NCBI GenBank assembly: GCA_028290305.1
Contig: JAQGKC010000429.1
Coordinates: forward strand, 112,612-176,611
Direction: 5' to 3'
Length of the DNA: 64,000 nt
Source: Bradyrhizobium sp.
GTDB lineage: Bacteria > Pseudomonadota > Alphaproteobacteria > Rhizobiales > Xanthobacteraceae
Shown: positions 41,827 through 52,101 of the stretch, piece by piece
Layout: each line of letters begins with the position of its first letter
Numbering within the stretch: the stretch's first letter is position 1
Notes under the pieces: model-generated
What the model saw: the letters and a program-made list of their open reading frames with translations, nothing else
What the model was told of the DNA's origin: nothing
Databases searched by the model: none
Translations under genes and position numbers: made by a program

Positions 41827-44800
41827 CTAGTTCAATTCGTTCGCTTGGCCGACAGCGCCGGAACGACCGGCAAAGCGCGCCGCCAGCCGATCGAACCAGA
41901 GATAGATCACCGGCGTGGTGAACAGCGTCAGCAATTGACTGACCAGCAGGCCACCGACGATGGAAATGCCGAGGGGGTGCCGCAATTCGGAACCTGCACC
42001 CGTTCCCAGCATCAACGGCAATGCGCCGAGCACCGCGGCCATGGTGGTCATGAGAATGGGCCTGAACCGCAACAGGCAGGCCTGGTAGATCGCTTCGCGC
42101 GGCGGCTTGCCCTCGTTGCGTTCGGCGTCGAGCGCAAAGTCGATCATCATGATCGCGTTTTTCTTCACGATGCCGATCAGCAGGATGATGCCGATGATCG
42201 CCACGATGGTCAGGTCATCGCCGGCCGCCATCAGCGCCAGCAGCGCGCCAATGCCGGCGGAGGGCAGCGTCGAGAGGATGGTGAGCGGATGGATGAAGCT
42301 CTCATAGAGCACGCCCAGCACGATATAGACGGTGACGATCGCGGCCAGGATCAGGAAAAGCTGGTTGGAGAGGGACGACTGGAACGCCAGCGCGGCGCCC
42401 TGAAAGCTGCTGATCACGCCAAGCGGCAGGCCGATGTCGACCTGTGCCTGTTTGATCGCCGTCACCGCCCCGCCTAGCGAGGCGCCCGGCGCCAGGTTGA
42501 AGGAAACGGTGGCCGCGGGAAACTGCCCGAGGTGCGAGACCTGCAGCGGCGCGGTTTCCTCCCGCATCTTGGCCATCACCGCCAGCGGCACCGGCGGACC
42601 GCCCACCGACGAGGGCAGATAGATAGCCGACAAGGATTGCAGCGAGGTCTGCAGGTTGGGATCGGCTTCGAGGATGACGCGGTATTGGTTCGAGTTGGTG
42701 AAGATGGTGGAGACGATGCGCTGACCATATGAATCGTAAAGTGCATTGTCGATCGTCGCGGGCGTAATGCCGAAGCGGGCGGCCTGGTCGCGGTCGATTT
42801 CGACGAAGACCGAGAGCCCATGCGCCGAGATGTCGCTGGCCACGTCGGCGAGTTCCGGAAGCGTGTTCAGCTTGTCGACAAGTTTGGGCGTCCATTCGGC
42901 AAGCTGCGCCGGATCGGCATCCTGAAGGATGAACTGGTATTGCGTCCGGCTGACGGTACCCTCGATCGTCAGGTCCTGAACCGGCTGCATGTAAAGCGTG
43001 ATGCCGGTAAGCGATGCCGTGCTGTCCTTGATGCGCTGCATCACCGTGGCGATGTCGGATTTACGCTGATCACGCGGTTTGAGATTGATCAGAATCCGGC
43101 CGCTGTTGAGCGTGGTGTTGGTTCCGTCGACGCCGATGAACGAGGACAGGCTATCGACGTCGGGGTCTTTCAGGATGACGCTGGCGAGTTGCTGTTGCCG
43201 CTCAGCCATCGCGGCATAGGACACTGATTGCGGCGCATCCGATATCGCCTGAATGACGCCGGTATCCTGAAGCGGAAAGAATCCTTTGGGAATGATGACG
43301 TAGAGGAAAGCCGTGAGCACGAACGTACCCAGGGCAATCAACAGCACGAAGGTCTGACGATCGAGCACCCAATTGAGCGCGTGGCCATAGATTTCGATGA
43401 TCCGGTCGAACCCTTCGCGGCTGTAGCGCTGAAACGCATTCTCGTGGGTCTCGGTCTCGGTCTTGAGCAGCTTGGCGCAGGCCATCGGCACCAGCGTCAG
43501 CGACACCACGGCGGAAATCAGGATCGTCACCGACAGCGTGATGGCGAATTCCCGGAACAGCCGCCCGACCACGTCACCCATGAATAGCAGTGGGATCAGC
43601 ACCGCGATCAGCGATACCGTCAGCGAGATGATGGTGAAGCCGATCTGTTCCGAACCTTTAAGCGCGGCCTGCAGCGGCGATTCGCCCTCCTCGATGTAGC
43701 GCGAGATGTTTTCGATCACGACGATGGCGTCGTCGACCACGAATCCGGTGGCGATGGTCAGCGCCATCAGGGACAGATTGTTGAGGCTGAAGCCGAACAG
43801 ATACATGGCGCCGAGCGTGCCGACCAGCGACAGCGGAACCGAGAGGCTCGGGATCAGTGTGGCGCGAGCGTTGCGCAGGAACACGAAGATCACCAGCACC
43901 ACCAGGATAACGGCGAGCGTCAGTTCAAATTCCACGTCCTGCACCGAGGCGCGGATGGTGACGGTTCGGTCGGTCAGGATATTGAGGTCGATCGCGGCGG
44001 GCAGCGAAGCCTGCAGTTGCGGCAACAGCGTCTTGATGCCTTCGACCACCGAAATGACATTGGCGCCGGGTTGCCGCTGAATGTTCAGGATGATGGCCGG
44101 TGTCTCGTTCATCCAGGCACCGAGCTTGTCGTTCTGGGCGCCATCGATGACGTCGCCGACATCGCTGAGCCGGACTGGCGAGCCGTTCTTGTAGGCGACG
44201 ACCAGCGATTTATAATCGCTGGCGTTTCTGATCTGGTCATTGGCGTTGATAGTGTAGGCGCGCATCGCGCCGTCGAAGTTTCCCTTCGGCGTGTTGACAT
44301 TGGCGTTGCCGAGCGTGGTGCGCAGATCGTCGATGTTCAATCCGTAAGCGGCAAGCTTGCGGATATCGGCGCGAATCCGCACCGCCGGCCGTTGGCCGCC
44401 GCTGATGCTGACGAGTCCGACACCGGGAAGCTGCGAGATCTTTTGCGCCAGGCGCGTATCGACGAAATCTTCCACCTGCGTCAGCGGCATGGTTTTCGAC
44501 GTCAACCCCAAGGTCAGGATCGGCGCGTCGGCCGGATTGACCTTGGCGTAGATCGGCGGCGCGGGCAGGTCGGAGGGCAGCAGATTGCCCGCGGCGTTGA
44601 TGGCGGCCTGCACCTCCTGCTCGGCGACATCGAGCGAAATGTTCAGCCCGAACTGCAGCGTGATGACCGATGCGCCGGCTGAACTCACCGAGCTCATCTG
44701 GTTGAGATTCGGCATCTGGCCGAACTGCACCTCCAGAGGCGCCGTCACCGACGATGTCATCACGTCTGGGCTGGCGCCGGGATAGAAGGTCTGCACCTGG

Positions 44801-44934
44801 ATGGTCGGATAGTCCACTTCGGGCAAAGCGGCGACGGGGAGGAATTTGAACGCGAGCATGCCGGACAGCATGATGGCGATCATCAGCAGGGTGGTCGCTA
44901 CGGGCCGCAGAATGAACGGCTGCGACGGGCTCAT
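41827..44934 (-). CDS. RND multidrug efflux permease (MdtB-like)
   Basis: 1035 residues, beginning [25 protein letters not shown], the MdtB-type start. Helix 4 motif [30 protein letters not shown] with the paired aspartates is clear. Length fits E. coli MdtB (1040). Its ATG overlaps the adaptor stop as ATGA, and the MdtC-like gene follows after 16 bases. The MdtABC type exports bile salts, novobiocin and related compounds in enterics; here the substrate is unknown. Confidence 0.93.
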   Translation of the reverse strand: MSPSQPFILRPVATTLLMIAIMLSGMLAFKFLPVAALPEVDYPTIQVQTFYPGASPDVMTSSVTAPLEVQFGQMPNLNQMSSVSSAGASVITLQFGLNISLDVAEQEVQAAINAAGNLLPSDLPAPPIYAKVNPADAPILTLGLTSKTMPLTQVEDFVDTRLAQKISQLPGVGLVSISGGQRPAVRIRADIRKLAAYGLNIDDLRTTLGNANVNTPKGNFDGAMRAYTINANDQIRNASDYKSLVVAYKNGSPVRLSDVGDVIDGAQNDKLGAWMNETPAIILNIQRQPGANVISVVEGIKTLLPQLQASLPAAIDLNILTDRTVTIRASVQDVEFELTLAVILVVLVIFVFLRNARATLIPSLSVPLSLVGTLGAMYLFGFSLNNLSLMALTIATGFVVDDAIVVIENISRYIEEGESPLQAALKGSEQIGFTIISLTVSLIAVLIPLLFMGDVVGRLFREFAITLSVTILISAVVSLTLVPMACAKLLKTETETHENAFQRYSREGFDRIIEIYGHALNWVLDRQTFVLLIALGTFVLTAFLYVIIPKGFFPLQDTGVIQAISDAPQSVSYAAMAERQQQLASVILKDPDVDSLSSFIGVDGTNTTLNSGRILINLKPRDQRKSDIATVMQRIKDSTASLTGITLYMQPVQDLTIEGTVSRTQYQFILQDADPAQLAEWTPKLVDKLNTLPELADVASDISAHGLSVFVEIDRDQAARFGITPATIDNALYDSYGQRIVSTIFTNSNQYRVILEADPNLQTSLQSLSAIYLPSSVGGPPVPLAVMAKMREETAPLQVSHLGQFPAATVSFNLAPGASLGGAVTAIKQAQVDIGLPLGVISSFQGAALAFQSSLSNQLFLILAAIVTVYIVLGVLYESFIHPLTILSTLPSAGIGALLALMAAGDDLTIVAIIGIILLIGIVKKNAIMMIDFALDAERNEGKPPREAIYQACLLRFRPILMTTMAAVLGALPLMLGTGAGSELRHPLGISIVGGLLVSQLLTLFTTPVIYLWFDRLAARFAGRSGAVGQANELN

Positions 44935-46217
44935 TGTTTTTGTCCGCTATCCGAACGCCGCTTCTTGCCACCGGACTTGTCCGGGCCCCCGCCAGGGCTC
45001 GCGGGCGGCGGGCTGGTGTCGGCCTCGGTCCGCACGTTGATCTTCGCGCCGTCGCGCAGCTTGTCGGCGCCATCGATCACGATGCGATCGCCGGGCACCA
45101 GCCCGGAAGTAACCTCGACACGATCTCCGTCTGTCACGCCGAGCGTGACCTTGCGGACGGAGACGGTGCTGTCTGCATTGACGAGGTAGACGAACGTGCC
45201 GGGCACGCCGCGCTGCACGCCCGCCGTCGGCATCGTGGTGACGTCCTTGTGGGTATCGAGCAGCAACACGATGTTCACGAACTGATTTGGATAGAGCGTC
45301 CTCGAATCGTTCGGAAACAGCCCTCGCAACTTGATCGTGCCGGTGGTCGGATCGATCTGGCTGTCGAAGGTCTGCAGCGTACCGTCGGCGAGCTTGTTGG
45401 TGCTGCTGCGATCATAGGCTGTCGCGGGCAGCACTGCGCCGGCCTGGAGGCGTTTCGAAATGGCCTGCAGATTGTCTTCAGGCACGGTGAACAGGACACT
45501 GATCGGCTGCAACTGGGTGATGACAACGAGACCGTTGGCGTCGCCGGGCGTCACATAGTTGCCCTGGTCCACCTGACGCAATCCCACGCGGCCGTCCAGC
45601 GGCGACAGGATACGACAATATTGCAGGTTCACCTCGGCGGATTTGACCGCAGCGCGGTCGGCTTCCACCGTGCCCTGATCCTGTGCGACCAGCGCGACCT
45701 GAGTGTCGAGCGTCTGATGCGGCACGGCATTCTGCGCCGCCAAGCCCTGATAGCGGGCCAGATCGACTTGCGCGCCCTTGAGCATGGCCTCATCGCGCGC
45801 AAGCTGCCCCTTGGCTTGCGCCAGGGTCGCTTCGAATGGCCGCGAATCGATTTGCGCGAGCAGATCGCCTTTCTTGACGTCATCTCCTTCCTTGAAATCG
45901 ATCTTCATCAGATAACCGCTGATCTGGCTTCTGATGGTCACGGTAGCCAGCGACGTTACCGTGCCGAGCGCATTGAGGGTGATCCCGATGTCACCCTTGC
46001 CGACAGTCTCCGGTACGATCGACATCGGCGCCGCATTGCGGCCGCCGCCGGCTTGCTGTGGCGCGCTCTGTTGCCTGCTCCACCAGACGACGCCGGCGAC
46101 AATCAGCAACAGCAGAATGGAAGTGACGACGAAGCGTCCGCGCGACCGAGCAGGCTTGGCGACCGATGGAGCTCCAATGGGAGGAGCTTCCTGCGGAGGT
46201 TTGATGGGTTGGTTCAT
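44931..46217 (-). CDS. RND efflux periplasmic adaptor (MdtA-like)
   Basis: 428 residues. A single N-terminal membrane anchor ([14 protein letters not shown], about 32-46), lipoyl half [40 protein letters not shown], alpha-hairpin ([39 protein letters not shown]), second lipoyl half [22 protein letters not shown], and a beta-barrel. The C-terminal tail is Pro/Gly/Lys-rich ([18 protein letters not shown]). It is the first gene of the efflux operon and bridges the pumps to the outer-membrane channel. Confidence 0.93.
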   Translation of the reverse strand: MNQPIKPPQEAPPIGAPSVAKPARSRGRFVVTSILLLLIVAGVVWWSRQQSAPQQAGGGRNAAPMSIVPETVGKGDIGITLNALGTVTSLATVTIRSQISGYLMKIDFKEGDDVKKGDLLAQIDSRPFEATLAQAKGQLARDEAMLKGAQVDLARYQGLAAQNAVPHQTLDTQVALVAQDQGTVEADRAAVKSAEVNLQYCRILSPLDGRVGLRQVDQGNYVTPGDANGLVVITQLQPISVLFTVPEDNLQAISKRLQAGAVLPATAYDRSSTNKLADGTLQTFDSQIDPTTGTIKLRGLFPNDSRTLYPNQFVNIVLLLDTHKDVTTMPTAGVQRGVPGTFVYLVNADSTVSVRKVTLGVTDGDRVEVTSGLVPGDRIVIDGADKLRDGAKINVRTEADTSPPPASPGGGPDKSGGKKRRSDSGQKQ

Positions 46218-46644
46218 GAACGTGCCATCCCAGAACTCTCGTTCATCTGCAGGCCTCTGGTTGCGTGACCTGTCGTGGGTGTGAGTCGCTCAAACAAACC
46301 GTGACGGGCCGATCATTGTAGGCGTTTTGAACGTTATTTCGCAACTGCTCAAGGGCTGCAAGCGATGCTTCAGGGAATGTTTATCTCATTAATATTCGGA
46401 AAGAATTCCAGGTCTCTCCGACACACTCGGCCACAAACCAGCATGTCGATCGCGGAGATTGATGGCCGCGCGCGACCTAAAAAGCACAGTTGCTGAAAAA
46501 GCGCACTTTCGGCCGATCGAGAGGCTTGTTCTTAGATATCCAGAGTTCCTCTCAAGACCGCGCAGAAACGCAGAATGGCGGTCCCGGAATCCGCGCAAAG
46601 CGTTCAGCGGTATCACGGGTTCTCACCGTTCTGGGAGCAAGGAT
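46218..46644. other. Intergenic region between efflux operon and polyketide operon
   Basis: 427 bases with the promoter of the MdtA-like gene on its left end and the tail of the MFS gene's transcript on its right. Several short frames exist but none has a ribosome binding site or motif. No convincing regulator site or terminator was seen. Confidence 0.45.
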
Positions 46645-48207
46645 CTAATCCTGCTCCGCGCCGGCGTTTGTGATTTGCGGTTGCGGGCCGGCGAATGGAA
46701 CGAGCAACAATCCAAACAGCGCCACGCAAGCGAGCAGCGCCCAGGCTTCGTTGGTGCTGAGCGCAAACGCTGCCTTCTCGACCATGGGACGAACATAGGC
46801 CTCGACGGTGGCGTCCGAGACGCCAGGCGGCCGGTGCGTAAACAGATTGAGATCAAGCCCGATCGCCTGCGCTGCCGTGACATCGCCGGCGACCAGACGT
46901 TCGCGCAGAGCTTCGGCGTGTCCGCCGGTGCGCCCGTAGAGGATGGTGTCGATCAATGCGATGCCGATCGCGCCGCCAAGGTTTCGCATCAGATTGAACA
47001 GGCCGCTGGCATCGGGCACCTGGCTGGCAGTCAACGAGCCCAATGCCAGCCGGGTCGGCGGCAGCAAACAGAACATGATCGCGACGCCGCGCAAGACCTG
47101 CGGCCAGAACATCTCGTCGAAATCGGCGACGCGGCTTTGAAACGCACCGCAACCCAGTCCGAGCGCGAACAGACCAAATCCCGCCGCCGATAACCAGCGC
47201 GGGTCGAACCTGCTTTCCATCGTGCCGGCGATCGGCGCGGTCAGGAGTTGCGAGACGCCGGTGACGAGCATGATGGTGCCGATTTCGAAGGCGTCGTGAT
47301 GCCGCACAAAAGCAAGAAACACCGGCATCAAATAGACCGAGCCGAACAATCCGACGCCGAGACAAAAACTCAGTGCGCAGCCGATCGCAAACGAAGGCAT
47401 CGCCAACGTCGACAGCTCGACCACCGGATGCGCGGCCTTGAGTGTTCTGGCCGCGAAGAAAATTGCCGCGGCAGCGCTCAGCAAGAACAGGACGTCGCAG
47501 AGCGGAGAAAGCCAGCTATATTGCGGGGCTTCTTTCAGCGCGATCTCCAGGCTGGCGAGCGAGATGGCCATCAGCGCGAGGGAGAACCCGTCGAGTGTAA
47601 CCAGATCGGCAAAGCGAGGTTTTTCGCGCGGCAGCAGGAAGGGGGTGACGGTCGCGGCGATGACTCCCGGAATGACATTGATCAGAAACAGCCAGTGCCA
47701 GGAATAGGTCTCGGTGATCCAGCCGCCGACCACCGGTCCAACTGTGGGCGCCAGCACAGCCATGATGCCGGCCATCGTGGTGGCAACGGGATGCAGACGG
47801 ATCGGAAACAGCAGGAAGACCGCGGAAAACACCGCCGGGATCAGCGTGCCACCGGCAAAACCCTGAAACACACGGAAGCTGACAAGCGCCGCAAAACTGC
47901 CGCTGAACGCACAGCCGATCGAGGAGAGGGTGAAAAGCGTGATGGCGCCCGCGAACAGCCATCGCAACGTCAGCACCCGCGTGAGCCACCCCGTCAGCGG
48001 AATGGCGATGATCTCGGCGATCAGATACGCCGTTTGAATCCAACTTATCGTGTCGGGCGAAATCGCCAGTGCGTTCTGGATCGTGGGCAGCGAGGTCGCG
48101 ACGACCTGAATGTCGAGGATCGCCATGAACATGCCGAGGCACATCAGGATGAAGCCGAACCAAATGGCGGCGCGGACTTCACTCGGCTCGGTCACCGGAT
48201 CGTTCAT
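46645..48207 (-). CDS. MFS exporter, DHA2 family (EmrB/QacA type)
   Basis: 520 residues with about 14 hydrophobic segments. DHA2 motifs: DIQVVATSLPTIQNALAISPDTISWIQTAYLIAEIIAIPLTGWLTRVL (motif D1 and A), FRVFQGFAGGTLIPAVFS (motif B with the conserved Arg) and GPVVGGWITETYSWHWLFLINVIPG (motif C). Its ATG overlaps the stop of the ICMT-like gene by four bases (ATGA), so it is the third gene of the polyketide operon. No EmrA-type adaptor is adjacent. Probably exports the lipid or pyrone product, or provides self-protection; that is inference. Confidence 0.9.
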   Translation of the reverse strand: MNDPVTEPSEVRAAIWFGFILMCLGMFMAILDIQVVATSLPTIQNALAISPDTISWIQTAYLIAEIIAIPLTGWLTRVLTLRWLFAGAITLFTLSSIGCAFSGSFAALVSFRVFQGFAGGTLIPAVFSAVFLLFPIRLHPVATTMAGIMAVLAPTVGPVVGGWITETYSWHWLFLINVIPGVIAATVTPFLLPREKPRFADLVTLDGFSLALMAISLASLEIALKEAPQYSWLSPLCDVLFLLSAAAAIFFAARTLKAAHPVVELSTLAMPSFAIGCALSFCLGVGLFGSVYLMPVFLAFVRHHDAFEIGTIMLVTGVSQLLTAPIAGTMESRFDPRWLSAAGFGLFALGLGCGAFQSRVADFDEMFWPQVLRGVAIMFCLLPPTRLALGSLTASQVPDASGLFNLMRNLGGAIGIALIDTILYGRTGGHAEALRERLVAGDVTAAQAIGLDLNLFTHRPPGVSDATVEAYVRPMVEKAAFALSTNEAWALLACVALFGLLLVPFAGPQPQITNAGAEQD

Positions 48208-48719
48208 GGTATGTTGGACGCAAGTGTTTCACGAGACGCGGCGAGCGCGCGGTTTTCGGCGCAGATGCGGACCGCAAGAACCGCGGCGTTGAGGATCGTG
48301 AAGATCGCGGCCAGCCAAGGAAGATCGAGAACCAGCGGAAGCACGGCAATCTCGCCGGCAACCACGGCGTAGTTGGGATGCGATAGAAAGCGATAGGGTC
48401 CCGCCGACACCAGGGGCTGCTTCGGCACAACGATGATCCGGGTCGTCCATCGCGAGCCGAGCGTGCGCAGCACCCAAATGCGAAAACCCTGCAGGACGAG
48501 ATAGCCGACGAAGGCAACGGCATTGACCGGCTGATGGCGTCCGAATACCCAGAGCGATATCAGCCATGCCGCGTGTACCACGACGATCAACGGATAATGC
48601 GCGGGCGCCACTTCGACGGCGCCGCGCGCCATCAGCTTGTGCGTGTTGTGGCGTGAAACGACGAGTTCTCCGGCGCGCTGCAGCGTGACGGCGGCGAGAA
48701 TGAGCTCGGCGGGGTTCAA
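48204..48719 (-). CDS. ICMT-like integral membrane methyltransferase in a type III PKS operon
   Basis: 171 residues with four hydrophobic segments. The C-terminal motif PLVSAGPYRFLSHPNYAVVAGEIAVLPLV carries the RxxSHPNY signature of isoprenylcysteine carboxyl methyltransferase-like enzymes, and CAENRAL follows as the E-x-R cofactor region. The start is a TTG overlapping the synthase stop as TTGA. In Bacillus subtilis, BpsB of this family O-methylates the alkylpyrones made by BpsA; SrsB in Streptomyces plays a similar part for phenolic lipids. The same role is likely here because the gene is coupled to a type III synthase. Confidence 0.88.
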   Translation of the reverse strand: MNPAELILAAVTLQRAGELVVSRHNTHKLMARGAVEVAPAHYPLIVVVHAAWLISLWVFGRHQPVNAVAFVGYLVLQGFRIWVLRTLGSRWTTRIIVVPKQPLVSAGPYRFLSHPNYAVVAGEIAVLPLVLDLPWLAAIFTILNAAVLAVRICAENRALAASRETLASNIP

Positions 48720-49765
48720 GCGGCGTGCCGCAGCGTGACACAGCTTGCGGTGAAGCCGGGTCCGAGCGCCGTCAACAGCGACCGTGCCGGCAGTCCTTCC
48801 GCGCGTGCGCGCTCGAGGACGAACAACACAGTGGGCGCCGACATGTTGCCGTAGTCGGCGATCACCTGCCTTTCGTGATCGAGCGTACCCTGATCGAGCG
48901 CCAGCGCCGTCTCCAAGGCGTTGATGACCCTGGCGCCGCCGGGATGGCAGATGAACCGGTCGATGTCCGCCATCGAAAGCTGCATACCCGCGAGAATCCG
49001 CACCACGGCAGGGTTGAGATGCTCGGTGACGAAATTCGGGATAGTGCGCTGGAAGACGACGCCGAAGCCTTCGGGGTCGACATTCCAGCCCATGATGCCG
49101 AGCGTATCAGGCCAAAGGTGCTCGCCGGAATTCTCGATCCGCGTCGCGCCGCCATCGCCGGCGCGCAGGATGATCGCCGCCGCGCCGTCCCCGAACAGGC
49201 TGGTGGCGACGATGTTGGCCTTGGTGAGTTCGTCATGGCGAAGCGCAAGCGAGCAGAGTTCGACCGCCACCAGCAGCACGTTGGTGCCCGGCCGCGCCTG
49301 CGCGAGGCGCGCCGCGATCGACAGGCCCGAAACGCCGCCCGCGCAGCCGAGACCAAACACCGGCACGCGCGAAACGTCGGACCGGAAACCCATTCGGCCG
49401 GCAACACGCGCGTCGAGGCTCGGCGTGGCAATTCCGGTGGAGCAAACGGTCACGACCGTATCGATATCGCTGCCGCCGAGGTGTGCGCTCGCCAGCGCCT
49501 TTTGGGCGGCATCGACAAACAGCGCCTCGGCGCCTTCGAGAAAAGCCTTGGTCCGTTCCGGCCAGCCTCGCGGTTCAAGATACCAGTCGAACGGCTTCAC
49601 GCCGTGACGCTTGACAATTCCAGTATTGGAAAAAATACTCGACAGCGTTTCGAACTGGGGAAAGCGGGGCCCGAACACTTCCCATGCCGCGGCCAGGACA
49701 TCCTTCTGCAAAAACACATTTGGGGGGACGGATGTCGCCAGCGAGACCAGGGCGGGTGTGGGCAT
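48716..49765 (-). CDS. Type III polyketide synthase (chalcone synthase-like)
   Basis: 349 residues from the ATG at 49765, which has GGAGAG seven bases upstream; ATG 49792 is nine codons earlier. The catalytic triad of the family is visible: Cys141 in FGLGCAGG, His274 in FICHPGG and Asn307 in YGNMSAPT. Thiolase-fold features include VVTVCSTGIATPSLDARV and LFGDGAAAII. Such enzymes extend an acyl-CoA starter with malonyl-CoA to give alkylpyrones or alkylresorcinols. First gene of a three-gene overlapping operon with an ICMT-like methyltransferase and an MFS exporter, so the likely product is a methylated alkylpyrone or phenolic lipid. Confidence 0.93.
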   Translation of the reverse strand: MPTPALVSLATSVPPNVFLQKDVLAAAWEVFGPRFPQFETLSSIFSNTGIVKRHGVKPFDWYLEPRGWPERTKAFLEGAEALFVDAAQKALASAHLGGSDIDTVVTVCSTGIATPSLDARVAGRMGFRSDVSRVPVFGLGCAGGVSGLSIAARLAQARPGTNVLLVAVELCSLALRHDELTKANIVATSLFGDGAAAIILRAGDGGATRIENSGEHLWPDTLGIMGWNVDPEGFGVVFQRTIPNFVTEHLNPAVVRILAGMQLSMADIDRFICHPGGARVINALETALALDQGTLDHERQVIADYGNMSAPTVLFVLERARAEGLPARSLLTALGPGFTASCVTLRHAA

Positions 49766-49846
49766 CGCGTGTCTCTCCAGGGATTTCGTCATCAGGAGAA
49801 GAACATTCGCGCTGCGGCAATATTTCGAAGACTGAAAAATAAAATG

Positions 49847-49866
49847 GTGACCAGCCGGAGGGTCAC
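49847..49866 (-). promoter_or_regulatory. Inverted repeat upstream of the polyketide operon
   Basis: GTGACC-AGCCGGAG-GGTCAC lies about 82 bases before the synthase start. It may be an operator of that operon. The rest of the 306-base gap (49766-50071) shows no gene. Confidence 0.4.
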
Positions 49867-50071
49867 TATAAGTTGAATCTCGACCGCCATCGTATGGCCC
49901 TGATCGTCGGCCGCGGCATTCCACCTTTGGCTCCTCGCTGTCGCCCGAACCGGCCCTGCTTGACATCGGGCCTGCTGCGGACTGAACTCCTATTCAACAA
50001 ATTTGAGGAAACGATGCCTGGCCGTTCATTTTGCCTCCGTCGGTCGCAATGCCCCCTTCGATTGGATTAAA

Positions 50072-50830
50072 ATGTTTACTGGCATCGGATTGATCGCCTT
50101 CTGTTGCATTTTCGGGGCAGGGGTGGCCGGCCTTCTGCTGCAAAAAATATTGCCCCAAAATCAGCGAACGGACGCCGCGCAGAAAATGGTGCAGATCACG
50201 ATGAACGTGGTCGCCATTCTGGCCGCTCTCGTGCTTGGGCTGTTGATCGCCAGTACGAAGACCAGCTTCGATACGAGAAGCAAGGAGATCGAGCAATTCA
50301 GCGCCAATCTCACGCTGCTCGATCGCGAACTCCTGCATTTTGGCCAGGAACAAAAGGATTTACGCGCGCTGCTGCGCGATTTCACAACGCGAAAAATCGC
50401 ACAGACGTGGCCAACGGACCATGGCTCCCAGCCTGCGGTGGACGACGTCCAGACCGTTCAAATGCTCGACGATATCGAGGACCGGCTGCGGGTGTTGACG
50501 CCACAGACCGAGATTGAGCGCCTCGCCCGGTCGAGTGCCTTGCAACTGGCCGGCGAATTGAAGCGAACCAACCGTTTGCTCACGGTCCAGGAAAGCGGCC
50601 GGACACCGCGCCCGTTCCTCGTGGTGGTCATATTCTGGGTCAGTGTATTGTTCGTCAGCTATACGATCTTCGCGCCCTTCAACGCGACGGTGATAGCAAC
50701 CATGCTGGTCGCTGCGCTTTCGGTGTCGATCGCCGTGAATTTGATCTTCGATATGGATCAGCCTTTTCTCGGCTTCATCAAGGTTTCGTCAGCTCCGATG
50801 GAGCAGGCGCTCGAAAAGATGAAACCTTGA
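50072..50830 (+). CDS. DUF4239-like (bestrophin-like) membrane protein
   Basis: 252 residues from ATG 50072; an upstream TTG at 50003 would add 23 residues, and neither has a strong ribosome binding site. Four hydrophobic segments: about 3-25, 45-65 (VVAILAALVLGLLIAS), 180-200 (FLVVVIFWVSVLFVSYTIFA) and 205-225. Between them lies an amphipathic charged region (TRSKEIEQFSANLTLLDRELLHFG) and MLDDIEDRLRVLT. This pattern matches the DUF4239 membrane family found in many Bradyrhizobium genomes. Function unknown. It stands alone between the polyketide operon and the quinone oxidoreductase. Confidence 0.72.
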   Translation: MFTGIGLIAFCCIFGAGVAGLLLQKILPQNQRTDAAQKMVQITMNVVAILAALVLGLLIASTKTSFDTRSKEIEQFSANLTLLDRELLHFGQEQKDLRALLRDFTTRKIAQTWPTDHGSQPAVDDVQTVQMLDDIEDRLRVLTPQTEIERLARSSALQLAGELKRTNRLLTVQESGRTPRPFLVVVIFWVSVLFVSYTIFAPFNATVIATMLVAALSVSIAVNLIFDMDQPFLGFIKVSSAPMEQALEKMKP

Positions 50831-50956
50831 TCGGCGCGCCGAGATGGTTAGCTAGGCCTCGCCGTTCGTTCGGCGCATATGTCATCAGAGCTATCGCCGC
50901 AGAGTCTGGTTCGCTGCGGCGCCTTCCGTCCTTTATTTCACCTGAGGAGTAACTCC

Positions 50957-51931
50957 ATGACGCACGCAATTCGCTTTCATACCACCGGTGGCCCCGAAGT
51001 CCTGGTCTGGGAGGAGGTCAAGCTTGGCAAGCCCGGTCCGGGCGAGGCGCGCATTCGCCATACCGCCGTGGGACTGAACTTTGTCGACATCTACAACCGT
51101 GCGGGCGTTTACCCCGTTCCGTTGCCAAGTGGGCTGGGCAGCGAGGGGGCCGGCGTCGTCGAGGAAGTCGGACCCGGCGTCACCGATCTGAAGCCGGGCG
51201 ACCGTGTCGCTTATGGCAGTTCGCCGCTTGGCGCCTATGCCGAAGAGCGGCTGATCCCGGCCGACCGTCTGATCAAGCTGCCCGATGGCATCGATGACAA
51301 GACGGCCGCCGCCATGATGCTGAAGGGCCTGACGACGCAGTATCTGATCCGCCAGACCTATCGCATCAAAGCCGGCGAGACGATTCTTTTGCATGCCGCG
51401 GCGGGCGGTGTCGGCCTGATCCTCGGCCAATGGGCGAAGCATCTCGGCGTCACCGTGATCGGCACTGTCGGCAGCGATGAAAAGGCAAAGCTCGCGAAAG
51501 CCCATGGCTGCGCCCACACCATCGTCTATACGCGCGAGGATTTCGTCAAACGCGTCGAGGAAATCACGGAAGGCAAGAAAGTGCCTGTGGTCTACGATTC
51601 CGTCGGCAAGGATACTTTCCTGAAGTCGCTCGATTGCCTGGCGCCGCTCGGCTACATGGTGCTGTTCGGCGCGTCCTCCGGCAGCGTCGAGCCGCTCAAC
51701 CTCGGCCTGCTGGCGCAGAAGGGCTCGCTTTACGTCACCCGGCCGACGCTCAACACCTATGGCGCCAAGCGCGAGAATCTCGTGGCCATGGCGAAAGAAC
51801 TGTTCGAGGTGGTGCAATCAGGCGCGGTCAAGATCGAGGTCAATCAGACCTATCCGCTGAAGGACGCAGCCAAGGCGCATGCCGATCTCGCGGCGCGCAA
51901 AACCACGGGATCGACGGTTCTGTTGGTTTGA
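50957..51931 (+). CDS. qorA: Quinone oxidoreductase (zeta-crystallin-like, zinc-free MDR family)
   Basis: 324 residues from ATG 50957, with GAGGAGT upstream. GroES-like domain first (GLNFVDIYNRAGVYPVPLPSGLGSEGAGVVEEVGPGV, the QOR-type signature with no structural zinc cysteines), then the Rossmann domain with ILLHAAAGGVGLILGQWAKHLGVTVIGTVGS binding NADPH. C-terminal KDAAKAHADLAARKTTGSTVLLV is typical. Family members reduce quinones by one electron or alkenals. Monocistronic, followed by a palindromic repeat element. The gene symbol is by family resemblance. Confidence 0.9.
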   Translation: MTHAIRFHTTGGPEVLVWEEVKLGKPGPGEARIRHTAVGLNFVDIYNRAGVYPVPLPSGLGSEGAGVVEEVGPGVTDLKPGDRVAYGSSPLGAYAEERLIPADRLIKLPDGIDDKTAAAMMLKGLTTQYLIRQTYRIKAGETILLHAAAGGVGLILGQWAKHLGVTVIGTVGSDEKAKLAKAHGCAHTIVYTREDFVKRVEEITEGKKVPVVYDSVGKDTFLKSLDCLAPLGYMVLFGASSGSVEPLNLGLLAQKGSLYVTRPTLNTYGAKRENLVAMAKELFEVVQSGAVKIEVNQTYPLKDAAKAHADLAARKTTGSTVLLV

Positions 51932-51969
51932 GCACAGGCCAGCCTTTGATAGGCGGCGGAAGATCGCCT

Positions 51970-52072
51970 GTCATTCCGGGACACGCGTCTTCGCGTGGAC
52001 CACAGATGTGCAATTGCACATCGGGGAATCTCGAGATTCCGGGTTCGACGCTCCGCGTCGCCCCGGAATGAC
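51970..52072. repeat. Palindromic intergenic repeat element (103 bp)
   Basis: The ends GTCATTCCGGG and CCCGGAATGAC are inverted copies. Inside lie an 18-base perfect palindrome GATGTGCAATTGCACATC (52005-52022) and a 16-base one GGAATCTCGAGATTCC (52025-52040), plus a small hairpin GACGCTCCGCGTC. It lies between the quinone oxidoreductase and SAF-domain genes. Its form matches dispersed palindromic repeats common in Bradyrhizobium-like genomes. Confidence 0.8.
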
Positions 52073-52101
52073 GACCAAATAATTTCAAATGGGAAACGCC
52101 A

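Noticed and set aside
46389..46616. Small minus-strand frame before the efflux operon
   Set aside because: No ribosome binding site, no signal peptide or motif, and arginine-rich composition typical of a random frame.
48725..49876. Plus-strand open frame of 383 codons
   Set aside because: Antisense to the type III polyketide synthase, whose catalytic triad is intact; composition is that of a high-GC shadow frame.
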